Origin: a virus
Length of the DNA stretch: 56,422 nt
Reading direction: 5' to 3' (one strand)
Virus record (IMG/VR): IMGVR_UViG_3300025132_000046
Location: 1 to 56,422 of that record
Below the pieces are notes generated by a model that searched no databases, was not told where the DNA came from, and saw only the letters and a list, made by a program, of their open reading frames with translations. Shown in pieces: positions 1-8,036 of the stretch; position 1 is the first letter of the stretch; each line of letters starts with the position of its first letter. The position numbers were made by a program, and so were the translations under genes.

Positions 1-211
1 ATAATTTATCTTGTAATTTTTGTTTAAATTTACCTTCATTCCAACTGACAGATAATTCATTTTTATGTTGTATTAATTTTGATTGATAAGTACGAAACAT
101 ATGTGTTTGCCAGTTATTTTTATTTATTTCGTTTAATATATTTTTACAAAATTTTGCATCTAAAAAATCATCATAAATTTTTACATAATCTTTTATACTA
201 CTAGGGATCAT
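1..211 (-). CDS. 2OG-Fe(II) oxygenase, N-terminal part, cut by window edge
   Basis: An open minus-strand frame starts with ATG at 211-209, overlapping the stop of the 208-801 gene (ATGA), and runs off the left edge after about 70 codons. It begins MIPSSIKDYVKIYDDFLDAK, the usual opening of the PKHD/prolyl-hydroxylase-like 2OG-Fe(II) oxygenases of marine phages. The iron-binding half is not here; a matching C-terminal half lies at 56152-56422. Simply joining the ends does not give an open frame (a stop appears at 6-8), so some 90-120 bases, judged from the usual family length, seem to be missing between the ends. Function is inferred from the family: iron- and 2-oxoglutarate-dependent hydroxylation of an unknown substrate. 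Confidence 0.7.
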   Translation of the reverse strand, partial: MIPSSIKDYVKIYDDFLDAKFCKNILNEINKNNWQTHMFRTYQSKLIQHKNELSVSWNEGKFKQKLQDKL

Positions 212-801
212 AAATGTAACCCAGTTAATTCTCTATCTTCACCTATGTAACCTTTTAAGAATGTATTAAAAGATAAACTTATTCTTTCTTTGCCAATAAC
301 TTTTTCTACCATATGCGATAGGTTAGAAGGAAAGATAACTAAATCATTTGTGCCTGTTTCAAACCACCAACTTTCACTATTGAAAGTGTTGTATTCTTTA
401 GCAGGTATTTGTATTTGTTTATACCAATCTTTATAAAAATAAATTTTGTCTTTTGTTCTATCAGCTTGTACGTAAAACACACCAGATATAAAACTATTTG
501 GATGTGCATGTCTATGGTGAAACTGGCCTTCTTTTGTATAATTGCACCATGATTGAGTTATATAAGGCTCAACATTATTTTTAGGTACATAGATATTTTG
601 AAAATATTCTTTTAAAGATTTCTCAATAAACTGTTTTAGTTTTTTCATTTCTTTGTTTTCTAAAATATTATTGTCAATTGATGTTGTATTACCTGTGTTG
701 CCTCTTGTTTTCTGTTCAACTAAAAATTTTGTTTCTTTTTTTGTTATTCCACCGTACTGAAAAAACGTAACTGCCGTAGGGAATAAAGAATTAGTTATCA
801 A
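208..801 (-). CDS. 2OG-Fe(II) oxygenase family protein (2OG-FeII_Oxy_5-like)
   Basis: The 197-residue protein has the pattern of the putative 2OG-Fe(II) oxygenases often found beside phage fibre genes: an H-x-H-x-N-S motif at residues 98-103 followed by an ISGVFYV strand, a second histidine in PSNLSHMVE (H163) and an arginine at R173 in ERISLSF. These fit iron ligation by two histidines and 2-oxoglutarate binding by the arginine. It overlaps both neighbours by four bases (ATGA), so it is translationally coupled within the fibre gene cluster. The substrate is unknown; modification of virion proteins or of host metabolites are both possible. Family assignment is fairly sure, role is not. Confidence 0.75.
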   Translation of the reverse strand: MITNSLFPTAVTFFQYGGITKKETKFLVEQKTRGNTGNTTSIDNNILENKEMKKLKQFIEKSLKEYFQNIYVPKNNVEPYITQSWCNYTKEGQFHHRHAHPNSFISGVFYVQADRTKDKIYFYKDWYKQIQIPAKEYNTFNSESWWFETGTNDLVIFPSNLSHMVEKVIGKERISLSFNTFLKGYIGEDRELTGLHL

Positions 802-1064
802 TCCAATGCCCCATTGATATGTCCTTGCATTTTTGCTATTTCTTTTTCTTGTTCAGGTTTCCAAATTGTATTTATAGAATCTTCAAACTCTCGTGCTTTC
901 TTTTGTACATCTCGAACTTCTTCCATAGAGGGGCATGGTCTGTCGTCTTCCCATCGAGTAAACGTAAAATTAGAGATTTCCCATTTAGCACCCGGACGTA
1001 ACATTTCCATAGCACTATCAATCCCAGTTAGTCTATAAATTTTATCTTTTGGTTTTATTTCCAT
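798..1064 (-). CDS. small protein between fibre and oxygenase genes, possible fibre-assembly factor
   Basis: An 88-residue acidic protein whose middle reads W-E-I-S-N-F-T-F-T-R-W-E-D, with a predicted helical C-terminal half rich in Glu and Lys. Small proteins with this kind of sequence commonly follow tail-fibre genes in phages and some act as fibre-assembly chaperones, but I do not recognise a defined family. It lies just downstream of the glycine-rich adhesin gene and is coupled to the oxygenase by a four-base overlap. Gene reality is supported by tight packing; function is guesswork from position. Confidence 0.6.
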   Translation of the reverse strand: MEIKPKDKIYRLTGIDSAMEMLRPGAKWEISNFTFTRWEDDRPCPSMEEVRDVQKKAREFEDSINTIWKPEQEKEIAKMQGHINGALD

Positions 1065-1072
1065 TTATACCT

Positions 1073-2791
1073 CTATCCGTTCATAGTTATTACGACAATT
1101 CCATCACCACCATTTCCACCTTCGGCTCCTGGGCCTGGGGAAGCATAACCACCTCCACCTCCACCACCTCCAGTATATTGAGTTCCATTAGCAGCTTTTA
1201 CATTAGTATTAGCACCACCATCTGCACCTCCTCCTTTAGAGCCACTAACAGTTGATGGGAAACTTCCTCCACTTCCTGCAGGAGAATTAACACCAGAACC
1301 ACCGCCACCACCACCTGCGTAGACAACTGCTGCGCCACTTAAAGAAGACTCAACACCTTTTCCTCCATCTCCGCCTCCAACTCCCCCCGGGTTACTAGGG
1401 TTTGTTCCATTTTGTCCTTCACTACCAGCTCCTCCACCTCCACCGGCAAAATAGTTATCTACAAAATCTCCACCATCATTTCCCTCGGCAGGAGTAAATC
1501 CTCCTGCGTTTCCACCAGCTCCGCCTGTTACATTTTGACCACCCCCACCTCCAGAGCCACCAGTAGTTGCAGCTGTGTTTGTAGGGCCGTTGTTCCCTGC
1601 ACCTCCTCCTCCACCAGTAGAAGTTATGCTAGATAATACTGAATTGTCTCCTTGATCTCCATTTACAGTGCTTGAGGTTCCTCCTAATCCACCTCCACCT
1701 ACTGTTATAGAATAATCTGTTCCAGCAGTTACACTTAATCCAGTTCCAGTTCTAAAGCCTCCTGCACCTCCACCACCACCATTGTGACCTCCACCACCAC
1801 CACCTGCAACTACTAAGTAATTTACAGAAGATACTCCGGTTGGGCATATCCATTTTGTTGTGCCTCTAAATATTAACGGGGAACTTGTAGGTACTGTGTA
1901 TTTGATAATTACAATTCCAGATCCACCACTTTTTGAAGGAGCAGTTGTAACACCTCCACCTCCTCCACCTCCAGTATTTGCTGTCCCTGCGGTAGCTGCT
2001 TGACTGTTTGAACCTTGTCCTCCACCACCAGTGCCCCCTGCGGCAGGGCTAGCTGCATTATTTGCACCGCCTCCACCTCCACCTGCGTAAGTAGTTGCTA
2101 CTCCTATGAGTGATGACACAGAGCCAGACCCACCTGCTCCACCTACCGCAGCAGGCGCACTACTAGGATTATAATCATCGCCTGCTTCTCCTGCACCGCC
2201 ACCACCACCGCAAGCAACGTATTGACCATTTTGATGCCTTCCGTCACCTCCAGAATTACCTTGTGATGATGTAGTTTCACCACTTATGGGGCTTATTGCA
2301 ATTGCACTACCACCCGTACCATCTCCAGAAGAGGGTCCCGGAGGCGCATAAACACCGCCACCACCTCCGCCAGAACCACCGTCTTGACCATTTGCACTTG
2401 AAATACTCCCAAATGAACCACCAAAACCACCACCTTTAGATGTAACTGTATTTAAAACAGAATCCTCACCTTGCATCCCACTTGTTGAACCACCTCCAAC
2501 AAAAGTTGGCGCAGTTCCCCCTGCTCCTATGGTTATGGCATAGTCTGTACCTGCACTAACTGCCATTCCTGTACCAGTACGAAAACCACCTGCACCTCCA
2601 CCACCACCAAAGTTTTGTGAACCTTGTGTTCCACCAGAACCTCCTCCTGCAACTACAAGATAATCAATTTCTGTAACGCCAACAGGGCAAGTCCAAACAG
2701 TATCACCTAAAAAACTTTCAACAACTACAACATTACTTACTCCTGCTGCAACAGAAAAGTTAGAAAATAATAATTGATGTACGCCTGTCAT
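1073..2791 (-). CDS. glycine-rich distal tail adhesin
   Basis: A 572-residue protein made of two homologous halves (about residues 25-300 and 305-572). Each half starts with a W-x-C-P-x-G-V segment and LVVAGGG, followed by runs of five to eight glycines separated by short conserved blocks such as GGFRTGTG. This is the glycine-rich domain seen in phage receptor-binding adhesins, which pack polyglycine-II helices. The tandem halves (W..CPVGVTEIDYLVVAGGG versus W.CPTGVSSVNYLVVAGGG) show an internal duplication. It is one base from the repeat-rich fibre gene upstream (shared TAATG-type junction). It probably determines host recognition at the fibre tip. The high-G/C-skewed repeats differ in composition from the rest of the genome. 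Confidence 0.75.
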   Translation of the reverse strand: MTGVHQLLFSNFSVAAGVSNVVVVESFLGDTVWTCPVGVTEIDYLVVAGGGSGGTQGSQNFGGGGGAGGFRTGTGMAVSAGTDYAITIGAGGTAPTFVGGGSTSGMQGEDSVLNTVTSKGGGFGGSFGSISSANGQDGGSGGGGGGVYAPPGPSSGDGTGGSAIAISPISGETTSSQGNSGGDGRHQNGQYVACGGGGGAGEAGDDYNPSSAPAAVGGAGGSGSVSSLIGVATTYAGGGGGGANNAASPAAGGTGGGGQGSNSQAATAGTANTGGGGGGGVTTAPSKSGGSGIVIIKYTVPTSSPLIFRGTTKWICPTGVSSVNYLVVAGGGGGGHNGGGGGAGGFRTGTGLSVTAGTDYSITVGGGGLGGTSSTVNGDQGDNSVLSSITSTGGGGGAGNNGPTNTAATTGGSGGGGGQNVTGGAGGNAGGFTPAEGNDGGDFVDNYFAGGGGGAGSEGQNGTNPSNPGGVGGGDGGKGVESSLSGAAVVYAGGGGGGSGVNSPAGSGGSFPSTVSGSKGGGADGGANTNVKAANGTQYTGGGGGGGGYASPGPGAEGGNGGDGIVVITMNG

Positions 2792-4035
2792 TATGAAATA
2801 TTTCCAGTTATAACAGCTAAATCAGCCGTGTAACTAAACAAGATACTTGCAACTCCGTTTGCATCTAAGGTATGTAAAGCAGTTGCTGCTAAGTCTCCTG
2901 CTTTAACTGCATTGATAGCAGTACAGGCTAATGTAGCCGTGCAGCCGTTTACAGAAACTATAGATATAATATCACCCACATCAAAAACACTGTCTGGAAC
3001 AGTTAAAACAACATTAGATGAATTTACTGTAATTTGATTACCTGCATCAGATATTTGCAAAGTATAATCTCCTGATTTATTTTGACTTACAGGTATGTCT
3101 CTTAAATTACCATCTTGATCTGATACTGTAGAAGAACCAGTTATAGCTCCTCCTATATTTAATGCACCTGTTGCACTAACGCTAACAGCAGCATCTATAG
3201 TTTTATTCGTTAAAGTTGCTGTTCCTACTTCAGATACTAATGTAGAATTAGCACCTTTAGGTAACAACATGGTGTTTGTTACTCCTGCTGAGTGTTCTTG
3301 TGATTTTATTGTTTGACCGTGTGAGTTACTTCTACAATTAAGTTTAAGTTCAGCATCTGTAGAACCACCACCCTTTACTTCAACAATATAAGTAGTAGCA
3401 GCTAAAGTTAAATTTCCTGCATTGTTTTTAATATCCCCTTCGACATTAAGTGTTCCATCTACAGAGACGTTGCCACCTACATTTAATGTAGAGTTTGCAG
3501 AAACACCACCTGTAATTTTAAATGTACCTCCTACAGAAGCATTACTACTTACAGCCAAAGTTCCTGTGATTGTAGCTGTTGCAAGGTTTGTTGTTCCTGC
3601 TACATCAAATGTGCCACTAGCTGAGAGATTAGCAACATCTGTATCCCCTGTTACAGCAAGTGTTCCACCCACTGAAACTGCTCCAAAAACACCTAAAGCA
3701 CTTCCTAATGAAACCTCTCCATTAGCATCTTGTATTACTGCTTTTGTGCCAGGATATGTAGTAAAAACATCTTTTGTACCTGCTCCCCAATCTACTGCAC
3801 TGTTAGAATTAGAAGATGTTATAACCGTAGTTCTAGCTAAAGTGGCAGAATTACTAAGAGTTCCTAAACCTATCTCATAATCTGTGTTATCAGTTATAAC
3901 GTAGTAACAAGTATTTGCACTACCAACACTATCATTAAAGCTACGAAATCCTGTAGTTGCTCCCGCTAAAGTAAAATTTCCAGTTCCTGTTGTAGAGGAA
4001 GTTTCTTTTACTCTATCTGCTTGTATTAAAGCCAT
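2791..4035 (-). CDS. repeat-containing tail fibre protein
   Basis: A 414-residue beta-rich protein. Residues about 110-210 are short repeats around the pattern G-T-L-x-V-x-G-x-x-x-V (for example VGGTLAVTGDTDVANLSASG), typical of trimeric phage fibre shafts. The N-terminal part (MALIQADRVKETSSTTG) matches the opening common to short-tailed marine phage fibres that attach to the tail. The C-terminal region resembles small beta domains (VLTVPDSVFDVGDIISIVSV). It sits directly upstream of the glycine-rich adhesin, so the two may make a shaft-plus-tip fibre. No enzymatic domain is visible. Confidence 0.75.
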   Translation of the reverse strand: MALIQADRVKETSSTTGTGNFTLAGATTGFRSFNDSVGSANTCYYVITDNTDYEIGLGTLSNSATLARTTVITSSNSNSAVDWGAGTKDVFTTYPGTKAVIQDANGEVSLGSALGVFGAVSVGGTLAVTGDTDVANLSASGTFDVAGTTNLATATITGTLAVSSNASVGGTFKITGGVSANSTLNVGGNVSVDGTLNVEGDIKNNAGNLTLAATTYIVEVKGGGSTDAELKLNCRSNSHGQTIKSQEHSAGVTNTMLLPKGANSTLVSEVGTATLTNKTIDAAVSVSATGALNIGGAITGSSTVSDQDGNLRDIPVSQNKSGDYTLQISDAGNQITVNSSNVVLTVPDSVFDVGDIISIVSVNGCTATLACTAINAVKAGDLAATALHTLDANGVASILFSYTADLAVITGNIS

Positions 4036-4047
4036 TTTACTCTCCCA

Positions 4048-4473
4048 TTAAGCAATTCTAATAATCGCTGTACTAGCCGCAGCACCAGGGAATATAATAC
4101 TAAAAGTTCCGTTTGAAGATGTTTTATCTGATCCAAAATCTAAAACACACACTGCTTTGTTACTTTTAGATGAATTGTAGATAAGAGCTCCTCTTGCTGT
4201 GATACTAGAACTAGTAAAATCAGTGTCAGAAAAATCAGCAAATGCAGTCGTACCACCAGTAGTTGGTGTTTGATTTGTTAAACTATTGCCACCTGAAGAA
4301 TATCCTGTTCCAGAAGCCTCGTTTGAAGTTGAAAAGGCAGTAGTAGCAGCATCTAAATTAGCAGAACTTGTAAACAGAGCTAATTTAAAAGTATCTTGAC
4401 CATTTGTAAAATTGTGTGTGCCAGTTAAAAGTTCTTGCTTAAAACTCGTACACATTGCCTGAGTAATTGCCAT
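4048..4473 (-). CDS. virion-associated structural protein
   Basis: A 141-residue protein, MAITQAMCTSFKQELLTG at the start, with a beta-rich, Ser/Thr/Gly-rich body and a C-terminal FPGAAASTAIIRIA. Proteins of this type recur next to adaptor and fibre genes in many tailed phages and are usually found as minor structural proteins. It lies between the fibre gene and a small hypothetical gene with near-zero spacing. I recognise the family pattern but no proven function. Confidence 0.65.
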   Translation of the reverse strand: MAITQAMCTSFKQELLTGTHNFTNGQDTFKLALFTSSANLDAATTAFSTSNEASGTGYSSGGNSLTNQTPTTGGTTAFADFSDTDFTSSSITARGALIYNSSKSNKAVCVLDFGSDKTSSNGTFSIIFPGAAASTAIIRIA

Positions 4474-4760
4474 TATAATCTCCTTAATAAATTTGCAGCG
4501 TTTTCTTCACCTCCTCTTATACACAATTGTATGCAAGTATCTCTTTCAGATTTTGCTGCATTTTTTAAAAATTGATAAATTAAATTTTTTAATTTATCTT
4601 GAAAAAAATAAACTTGTTCTTTTATTTCAGGAGAAGCTGTTTCTGAAACAGATATAATTTTTGAAACACAGGCTTCAGATAAGTCTTCCATAGACAAACC
4701 TCCGTCTACGCTAGTCTTTACCATAGGACTTAAAATATTTCCTGTTTTTACTTCAAACAT
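4473..4760 (-). CDS. hypothetical protein
   Basis: A 95-residue, mostly helical protein (MFEVKTGNILSPMV). It carries three cysteines in the C-terminal half (two in CIQLC) and ends in Leu-Leu-Arg-Arg-Leu. Its stop shares a base with the start of the following structural gene, so it belongs to the tail/fibre operon. I do not recognise a family. Possible roles are a minor virion protein or an assembly factor. Confidence 0.55.
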   Translation of the reverse strand: MFEVKTGNILSPMVKTSVDGGLSMEDLSEACVSKIISVSETASPEIKEQVYFFQDKLKNLIYQFLKNAAKSERDTCIQLCIRGGEENAANLLRRL

Positions 4761-4794
4761 AAAATGTTCCCCTTAAAACTAAATTTTATAGTAA

Positions 4795-5454
4795 TTAAGG
4801 ACCAGGAGAAACAGATTTTATAGGAATCCTTAAAGCTCCATCTCTATACTCATCTCTTCTACCTCTTCCTTGTTGCTCAACTCCTAATCCTTGAATTGCT
4901 TGACCATAACTTTTTTCAAAATATTGAAGCATCTCTAGAGGTCCTTTTGTATAACTATGTGCTTGAATCAAAACTGCATAGAAGAGTGCCTCAGGAGCAT
5001 TTGTGCTTATCCATGTAGTGGTGTTTGTTGATGACAATTGAAGAGGTCTTCTTATATAACCTAATTGAGTGACATAGCTTTGATCTGGTGTAGGAGCAAT
5101 GTAAAACGTATCTTCATCAAAAACAGCGTAATATTTAGGAGTTGATGTATTTGAAAAATTAGGCCAATACTCTTTCATAAAAGATTGATCTCTAAATTCT
5201 AAAAAAACTTGATCGCCATTACCATCTGTAAACATAATATAACGATGAGTCAAAATGTCTGTTGGCATAGATAGAAAACGATTTCCAGATGTCATGTTTG
5301 CTGATACTTCTTCTTTGAAAACATCTAAATCTATTTCTCTTAATATTCTGTTTTCCGCAAAGGTTATAAAAGTGTCAATTACCGCGTCCGTAAACACGTT
5401 ACTATCCACCTCAGTGTAATTTCTTAAATTAGTTAAAAGTTCACTATAATTCAT
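4795..5454 (-). CDS. head-tail adaptor-like protein 2
   Basis: A 219-residue protein starting MNYSELLTNLRNYTEVDSN and carrying a helical N-terminal domain (F-I-T-F-A-E-N-R-I-L-R-E-I-D) followed by a beta domain with YIAPTPD. This is the pattern of the gp4/gp11-like or SU10-type adaptor proteins that form a ring under the portal in podoviruses. A second protein of similar layout is at 5785-6435; the pair may be adaptor and nozzle or two stacked rings. Start is supported by overlap with the upstream gene (ATGTTATTG junction). Confidence 0.7.
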   Translation of the reverse strand: MNYSELLTNLRNYTEVDSNVFTDAVIDTFITFAENRILREIDLDVFKEEVSANMTSGNRFLSMPTDILTHRYIMFTDGNGDQVFLEFRDQSFMKEYWPNFSNTSTPKYYAVFDEDTFYIAPTPDQSYVTQLGYIRRPLQLSSTNTTTWISTNAPEALFYAVLIQAHSYTKGPLEMLQYFEKSYGQAIQGLGVEQQGRGRRDEYRDGALRIPIKSVSPGP

Positions 5455-5783
5455 GTTATTGTCACCGTAACTGTTCCTACTGATCCAGAAAGCTCTATAG
5501 TTTTTGCATCAGATTTAGGTTGCATACCGTCAGATTCAAAAGTTGTGTCTCCAGTTCCTCCAATAAAAACTTCCAAAGGCTCTTCTCTATCAGGTCTAGG
5601 CTCATGTAAAGCAATTGCATCTGAGTTAAACCTTAAAGGTTCTAATTGAGGTTCCTTTGGCTCGTAATCTTCAGGACAAACTTTAAACCCCTTCCAATTT
5701 TTTTTAAGATCTTGGTAAAAAAATCTCTGCCCACAAACGTCACATAGTCCGTATGCATACTTTCCTGAAGCATACCCAGACAT
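5451..5783 (-). CDS. zinc-ribbon-like protein between adaptor genes
   Basis: A 110-residue protein with C-D-V-C-G at residues 14-18 and K-V-C-P-E-D-Y-E at about 34-41, giving three cysteines of a possible zinc or iron site, then a low-complexity acidic linker and a C-terminal beta segment (TVTVTIT). It sits between the two adaptor-like genes with four-base overlap. Proteins of this form are common in marine phage structural operons, and I treat it as a probable virion protein of unknown role. Confidence 0.6.
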   Translation of the reverse strand: MSGYASGKYAYGLCDVCGQRFFYQDLKKNWKGFKVCPEDYEPKEPQLEPLRFNSDAIALHEPRPDREEPLEVFIGGTGDTTFESDGMQPKSDAKTIELSGSVGTVTVTIT

Positions 5784-5784
5784 T

Positions 5785-6435
5785 TTATGCTCCTACCTGT
5801 GGAACAAAACTTACACTAGCCGTATCTCTGTCCTCAGCGGCAGCTCGAGCAAACTCTTCTTCATAAAGAGTTTTTAAAACGGCTGTTCTATCGGGTGCAA
5901 ATTTTAAAGATAAATAATAAGCTAATCCTGCCGATAAACATGGAAGAAACCTAAAGTTTACGTCTAATGTGTTTGTATAGTTACCAGGATCTTGTATACG
6001 TCTTATTCTGTAGTATTTAAAAATATATGCTTTGTCAGGAGTAGGATACAAAAAAACTTTAGGAACATTTGTTCTTTCAACATAGTATTGTGCGGGTCTT
6101 GCCTCTGTGGACTTGTTTGGAAGATTTAAATACTCTGCCCTACTTATTCTGTCTATTGCGATGTCGTTTGTATCATTTATAACTGCTGTTAAAACATTTA
6201 CTATGTCAGTTCCTAAATTGTAACTAGTGGTAGAAGCTGTTAAAGATATGGTAGCTTGTTCAATTGTCCAAAGATTTAATCCTCTATTTGCCCAATCAAG
6301 AAATAGTAAATTAAGAGATCTTCTAGCAGAGTTTAACTGATAACCAGAAGTCATACGCATACCACAACGCTCGTAAGACTCTTCAATTAAATCGTCTACG
6401 TTTAAATCAAAATTAGTTGTATTTGAGGTAGCCAT
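5785..6435 (-). CDS. head-tail adaptor-like protein 1
   Basis: A 216-residue protein with LNVDDLIEESYERCGMR near the N terminus, the helical segment LNLLFLDWANRGLNLWT, and a beta domain with KVFLYPTPDKAY, then a long C-terminal helix (LKTLYEEEFARAAAEDRD). Helix-beta-helix order and the D-P/T-P-D turn match tail-tube/adaptor proteins of P22-, SU10- and phiEco32-type phages. The similar organisation of the 4795-5454 gene suggests an ancient duplication. It is likely to bind the portal ring. Confidence 0.7.
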   Translation of the reverse strand: MATSNTTNFDLNVDDLIEESYERCGMRMTSGYQLNSARRSLNLLFLDWANRGLNLWTIEQATISLTASTTSYNLGTDIVNVLTAVINDTNDIAIDRISRAEYLNLPNKSTEARPAQYYVERTNVPKVFLYPTPDKAYIFKYYRIRRIQDPGNYTNTLDVNFRFLPCLSAGLAYYLSLKFAPDRTAVLKTLYEEEFARAAAEDRDTASVSFVPQVGA

Positions 6436-6818
6436 TAAATGTTATACACCCTTCCCTTAAATTTTGGTTTGCCTGTTCTTCCACGAGGTTTCGTAGGTCT
6501 AGCTGTAGGAGGAGTCATAGGTTTCGCAGGTTTCGCAGGTTTTCTCTTTTTAGGTACTACTTTTTTTGCTTTTTCTTCTTTTATTTTTTGATCTATTCTT
6601 CTTTTCATGCGAGGACTTACCTCTCCCTCAGGCGAAGAACCTTGTGATCTTTTAAGTTTTTTTATACCTTCTACAAGACCACCTTTTTTCTTGAAGCCCA
6701 TTTTAGCAACAACTTGAGGAGCTACTTTTTTTAACTTAGCCAAACCTTTATTTCCTTTTGGTATTGGCTTTCTGTTTCCTTTTAGTTGTTTTGGCATTTG
6801 TTTTCTTGAAATCGCCAT
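6435..6818 (-). CDS. lysine-rich basic protein
   Basis: A 127-residue protein dominated by Lys, Pro and Arg (KPAKPAKPMTPPTARPTKPR near the C terminus). I place the start at the ATG at 6818-6816 because GAGGA lies about seven bases upstream; a GTG four codons earlier is possible. It overlaps the end of the 6748-7488 gene in another frame by about 70 bases. It belongs to the block of small basic proteins that runs to 10.3 kb. DNA condensation or an internal head role is plausible but unproven. Confidence 0.6.
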   Translation of the reverse strand: MAISRKQMPKQLKGNRKPIPKGNKGLAKLKKVAPQVVAKMGFKKKGGLVEGIKKLKRSQGSSPEGEVSPRMKRRIDQKIKEEKAKKVVPKKRKPAKPAKPMTPPTARPTKPRGRTGKPKFKGRVYNI

Positions 6819-7488
6819 TTTCTTCCTCACTATAGAGATTATTAAATGTTACATCAGGATCCATGTAACTGTCATCCTGTTCTGCACAATGCGTATGTTG
6901 ACTAGGGCGAAAGTCTGGAGCACCTTCTCCAGTAGCCCATAATGCAGGGGAAGTAACCCTAACCCTGTTATTCGGTAAAGCGACCATATTGCCTTCCCAT
7001 TTTCCTTCAGTTAACACAATAACATGACTCTGTTTGTGTTGGGCTGGACAATCTGCGATTTCACTTTCGGTATAGTCGATAGTGAATAAATACCGTCCAC
7101 TATAGAAATCTCCGTCAATCTTACATAACCAGGGAGATGGTTTACACCTCTGAAGTTCCAAAACTGTGTGATGGTGTGATGGACAATCCCAAGGTTGAGC
7201 AAGGTGTGTTTCCATTCTTTCAGGCCAGTCATCGAATGTGATGTCTCCGCAGAGGGCTGTGATTGGCATACGAGCCCACATTGCTCCTCCGGTGACATTC
7301 GGTTCTTCTGTTCCGTCTGTTTCACATCCGGTGAAAATGATCTGAAAACTAAGGCATCTGTCGGGCATTGTTGTGACCGCGACTGCCAGTCCGTGCAAAA
7401 ATTCACCGTGGTATTTTTGATGTCCATGTGTAAATTCTTTTCTAATCCAAACCTTAGTATATGGAATATTGCTTGTAAGATAAGCCAT
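6748..7488 (-). CDS. conserved marine phage protein rich in Trp, Cys and His, function unknown
   Basis: A 246-residue protein beginning MAYLTSNIPYTKVWIRKEF. It contains several Cys/His clusters (WDCPSHHH, ADCPAQHKQSH, HCAEQDDS) that could hold metal, many tryptophans, and a YFTG/GRYLFTIDYTESE core. I recognise it as a type of protein found again and again in marine virus contigs beside head and tail genes, always without assigned function. Its G+C content looks higher than that of its neighbours. The last 24 residues (KTNAKTTKRKQ...) are Lys-rich and overlap the next gene in another frame, so the conserved part may end near SEEENG. Confidence 0.7.
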   Translation of the reverse strand: MAYLTSNIPYTKVWIRKEFTHGHQKYHGEFLHGLAVAVTTMPDRCLSFQIIFTGCETDGTEEPNVTGGAMWARMPITALCGDITFDDWPERMETHLAQPWDCPSHHHTVLELQRCKPSPWLCKIDGDFYSGRYLFTIDYTESEIADCPAQHKQSHVIVLTEGKWEGNMVALPNNRVRVTSPALWATGEGAPDFRPSQHTHCAEQDDSYMDPDVTFNNLYSEEENGDFKKTNAKTTKRKQKANTKRK

Positions 7489-7727
7489 TAACTCATCTTT
7501 CTTTTTACTGCACCACCTTTAGCAAAACCCTTTTTCATCATGCCACCGCCCATCATCTTTTTGACAGCACCACCTTTAGCCATCATCTTTTTGACAGCAC
7601 CACCTTTAGCCATTTTAGTTTTAACAGCACCACCTTTGGCCATTTTAGCTTTTACAGCACCACCTTTAGCTTTTCCTTTAGCCATTGTAGTTCCCATAGC
7701 CATTCTTTTTCTTGGACTTACATTCAT
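7488..7727 (-). CDS. short basic protein with MAKGGAVK repeats
   Basis: A 79-residue protein composed almost only of Met, Ala, Lys, Gly and Val, with at least five copies of a M-A-K-G-G-A-V-K unit. It is strongly positively charged and low in complexity. It is the first gene after the DUF-type basic protein at 7746-8036. K-G-G repeats recur in other proteins of this genome (C termini at 8.5-9.4 kb, and KGGEV in the 47752-49578 protein). It could be an internal, DNA-binding virion peptide; this is inference from composition and place. Confidence 0.6.
   Translation of the reverse strand: MNVSPRKRMAMGTTMAKGKAKGGAVKAKMAKGGAVKTKMAKGGAVKKMMAKGGAVKKMMGGGMMKKGFAKGGAVKRKMS
7510..7690 (-). repeat. tandem coding repeats for MAKGGAVK
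   Basis: Tandem imperfect repeats of about 30-33 bases within the 7488-7727 gene. On the plus strand each copy contains GCACCACCTTTAGCCAT. Two adjacent copies are nearly identical (both followed by CATCTTTTTGACA), so the array could expand or contract by slippage or unequal recombination. Confidence 0.75.
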
Positions 7728-7745
7728 GTTTTTCTCCTTAAAAAT

Positions 7746-8036
7746 TTATGCTTTCACACTGTTAATATACTTCCTGTAAACACTAGCAGCATCTTTTTTT
7801 CCCATAACTCTAGCCCTTTGTTCCATTGCAACAGCGGCCTGTATCTTATGTGCCTTTGATTTACCACTATTTCTAATTTTGGTCACACTTTTTACTGCGT
7901 CTTCTTTCGTAGCAAACTTTAATCCTCTTATTGTACCTTTTGGATTTTCATCTGTATACAAATCCGAATGTTTCTTAGATTTAGCAGGTTGACCTTCTTT
8001 TCTAGGTATTCTAGGATTTCTTTTTCTTACGGACAT
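7746..8036 (-). CDS. conserved basic protein with SDLYTDENPKGTIRGL core
   Basis: A 96-residue basic protein. Its core, SDLYTDENPKGTIRGLKFA followed by a helix with A-H-K-I-Q-A-A-V-A-M-E-Q-R-A-R, is a pattern I know from many marine phages and some giant viruses, where it has only a domain-of-unknown-function label. It overlaps the upstream gene by 26 bases. It lies in the basic-protein cluster between head and adaptor genes. Role unknown; an association with packaged DNA is possible. Confidence 0.65.
   Translation of the reverse strand: MSVRKRNPRIPRKEGQPAKSKKHSDLYTDENPKGTIRGLKFATKEDAVKSVTKIRNSGKSKAHKIQAAVAMEQRARVMGKKDAASVYRKYINSVKA

Noticed and set aside
814-1255. Plus-strand open frames opposite the adhesin and small fibre-associated gene
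   Set aside because: They are antisense shadows of strong minus-strand genes, with no ribosome site and low-complexity translations made by the glycine codons.
1073-2791. CRISPR-like or mobile repeats in the glycine-rich region
   Set aside because: The repetition comes from glycine-codon runs of irregular spacing in one long frame, not from a repeat-spacer array.
7011-7491. Frames overlapping the Trp/Cys-rich gene on both strands
   Set aside because: The 246-residue frame has the conserved pattern; the others have no family likeness or start signal.
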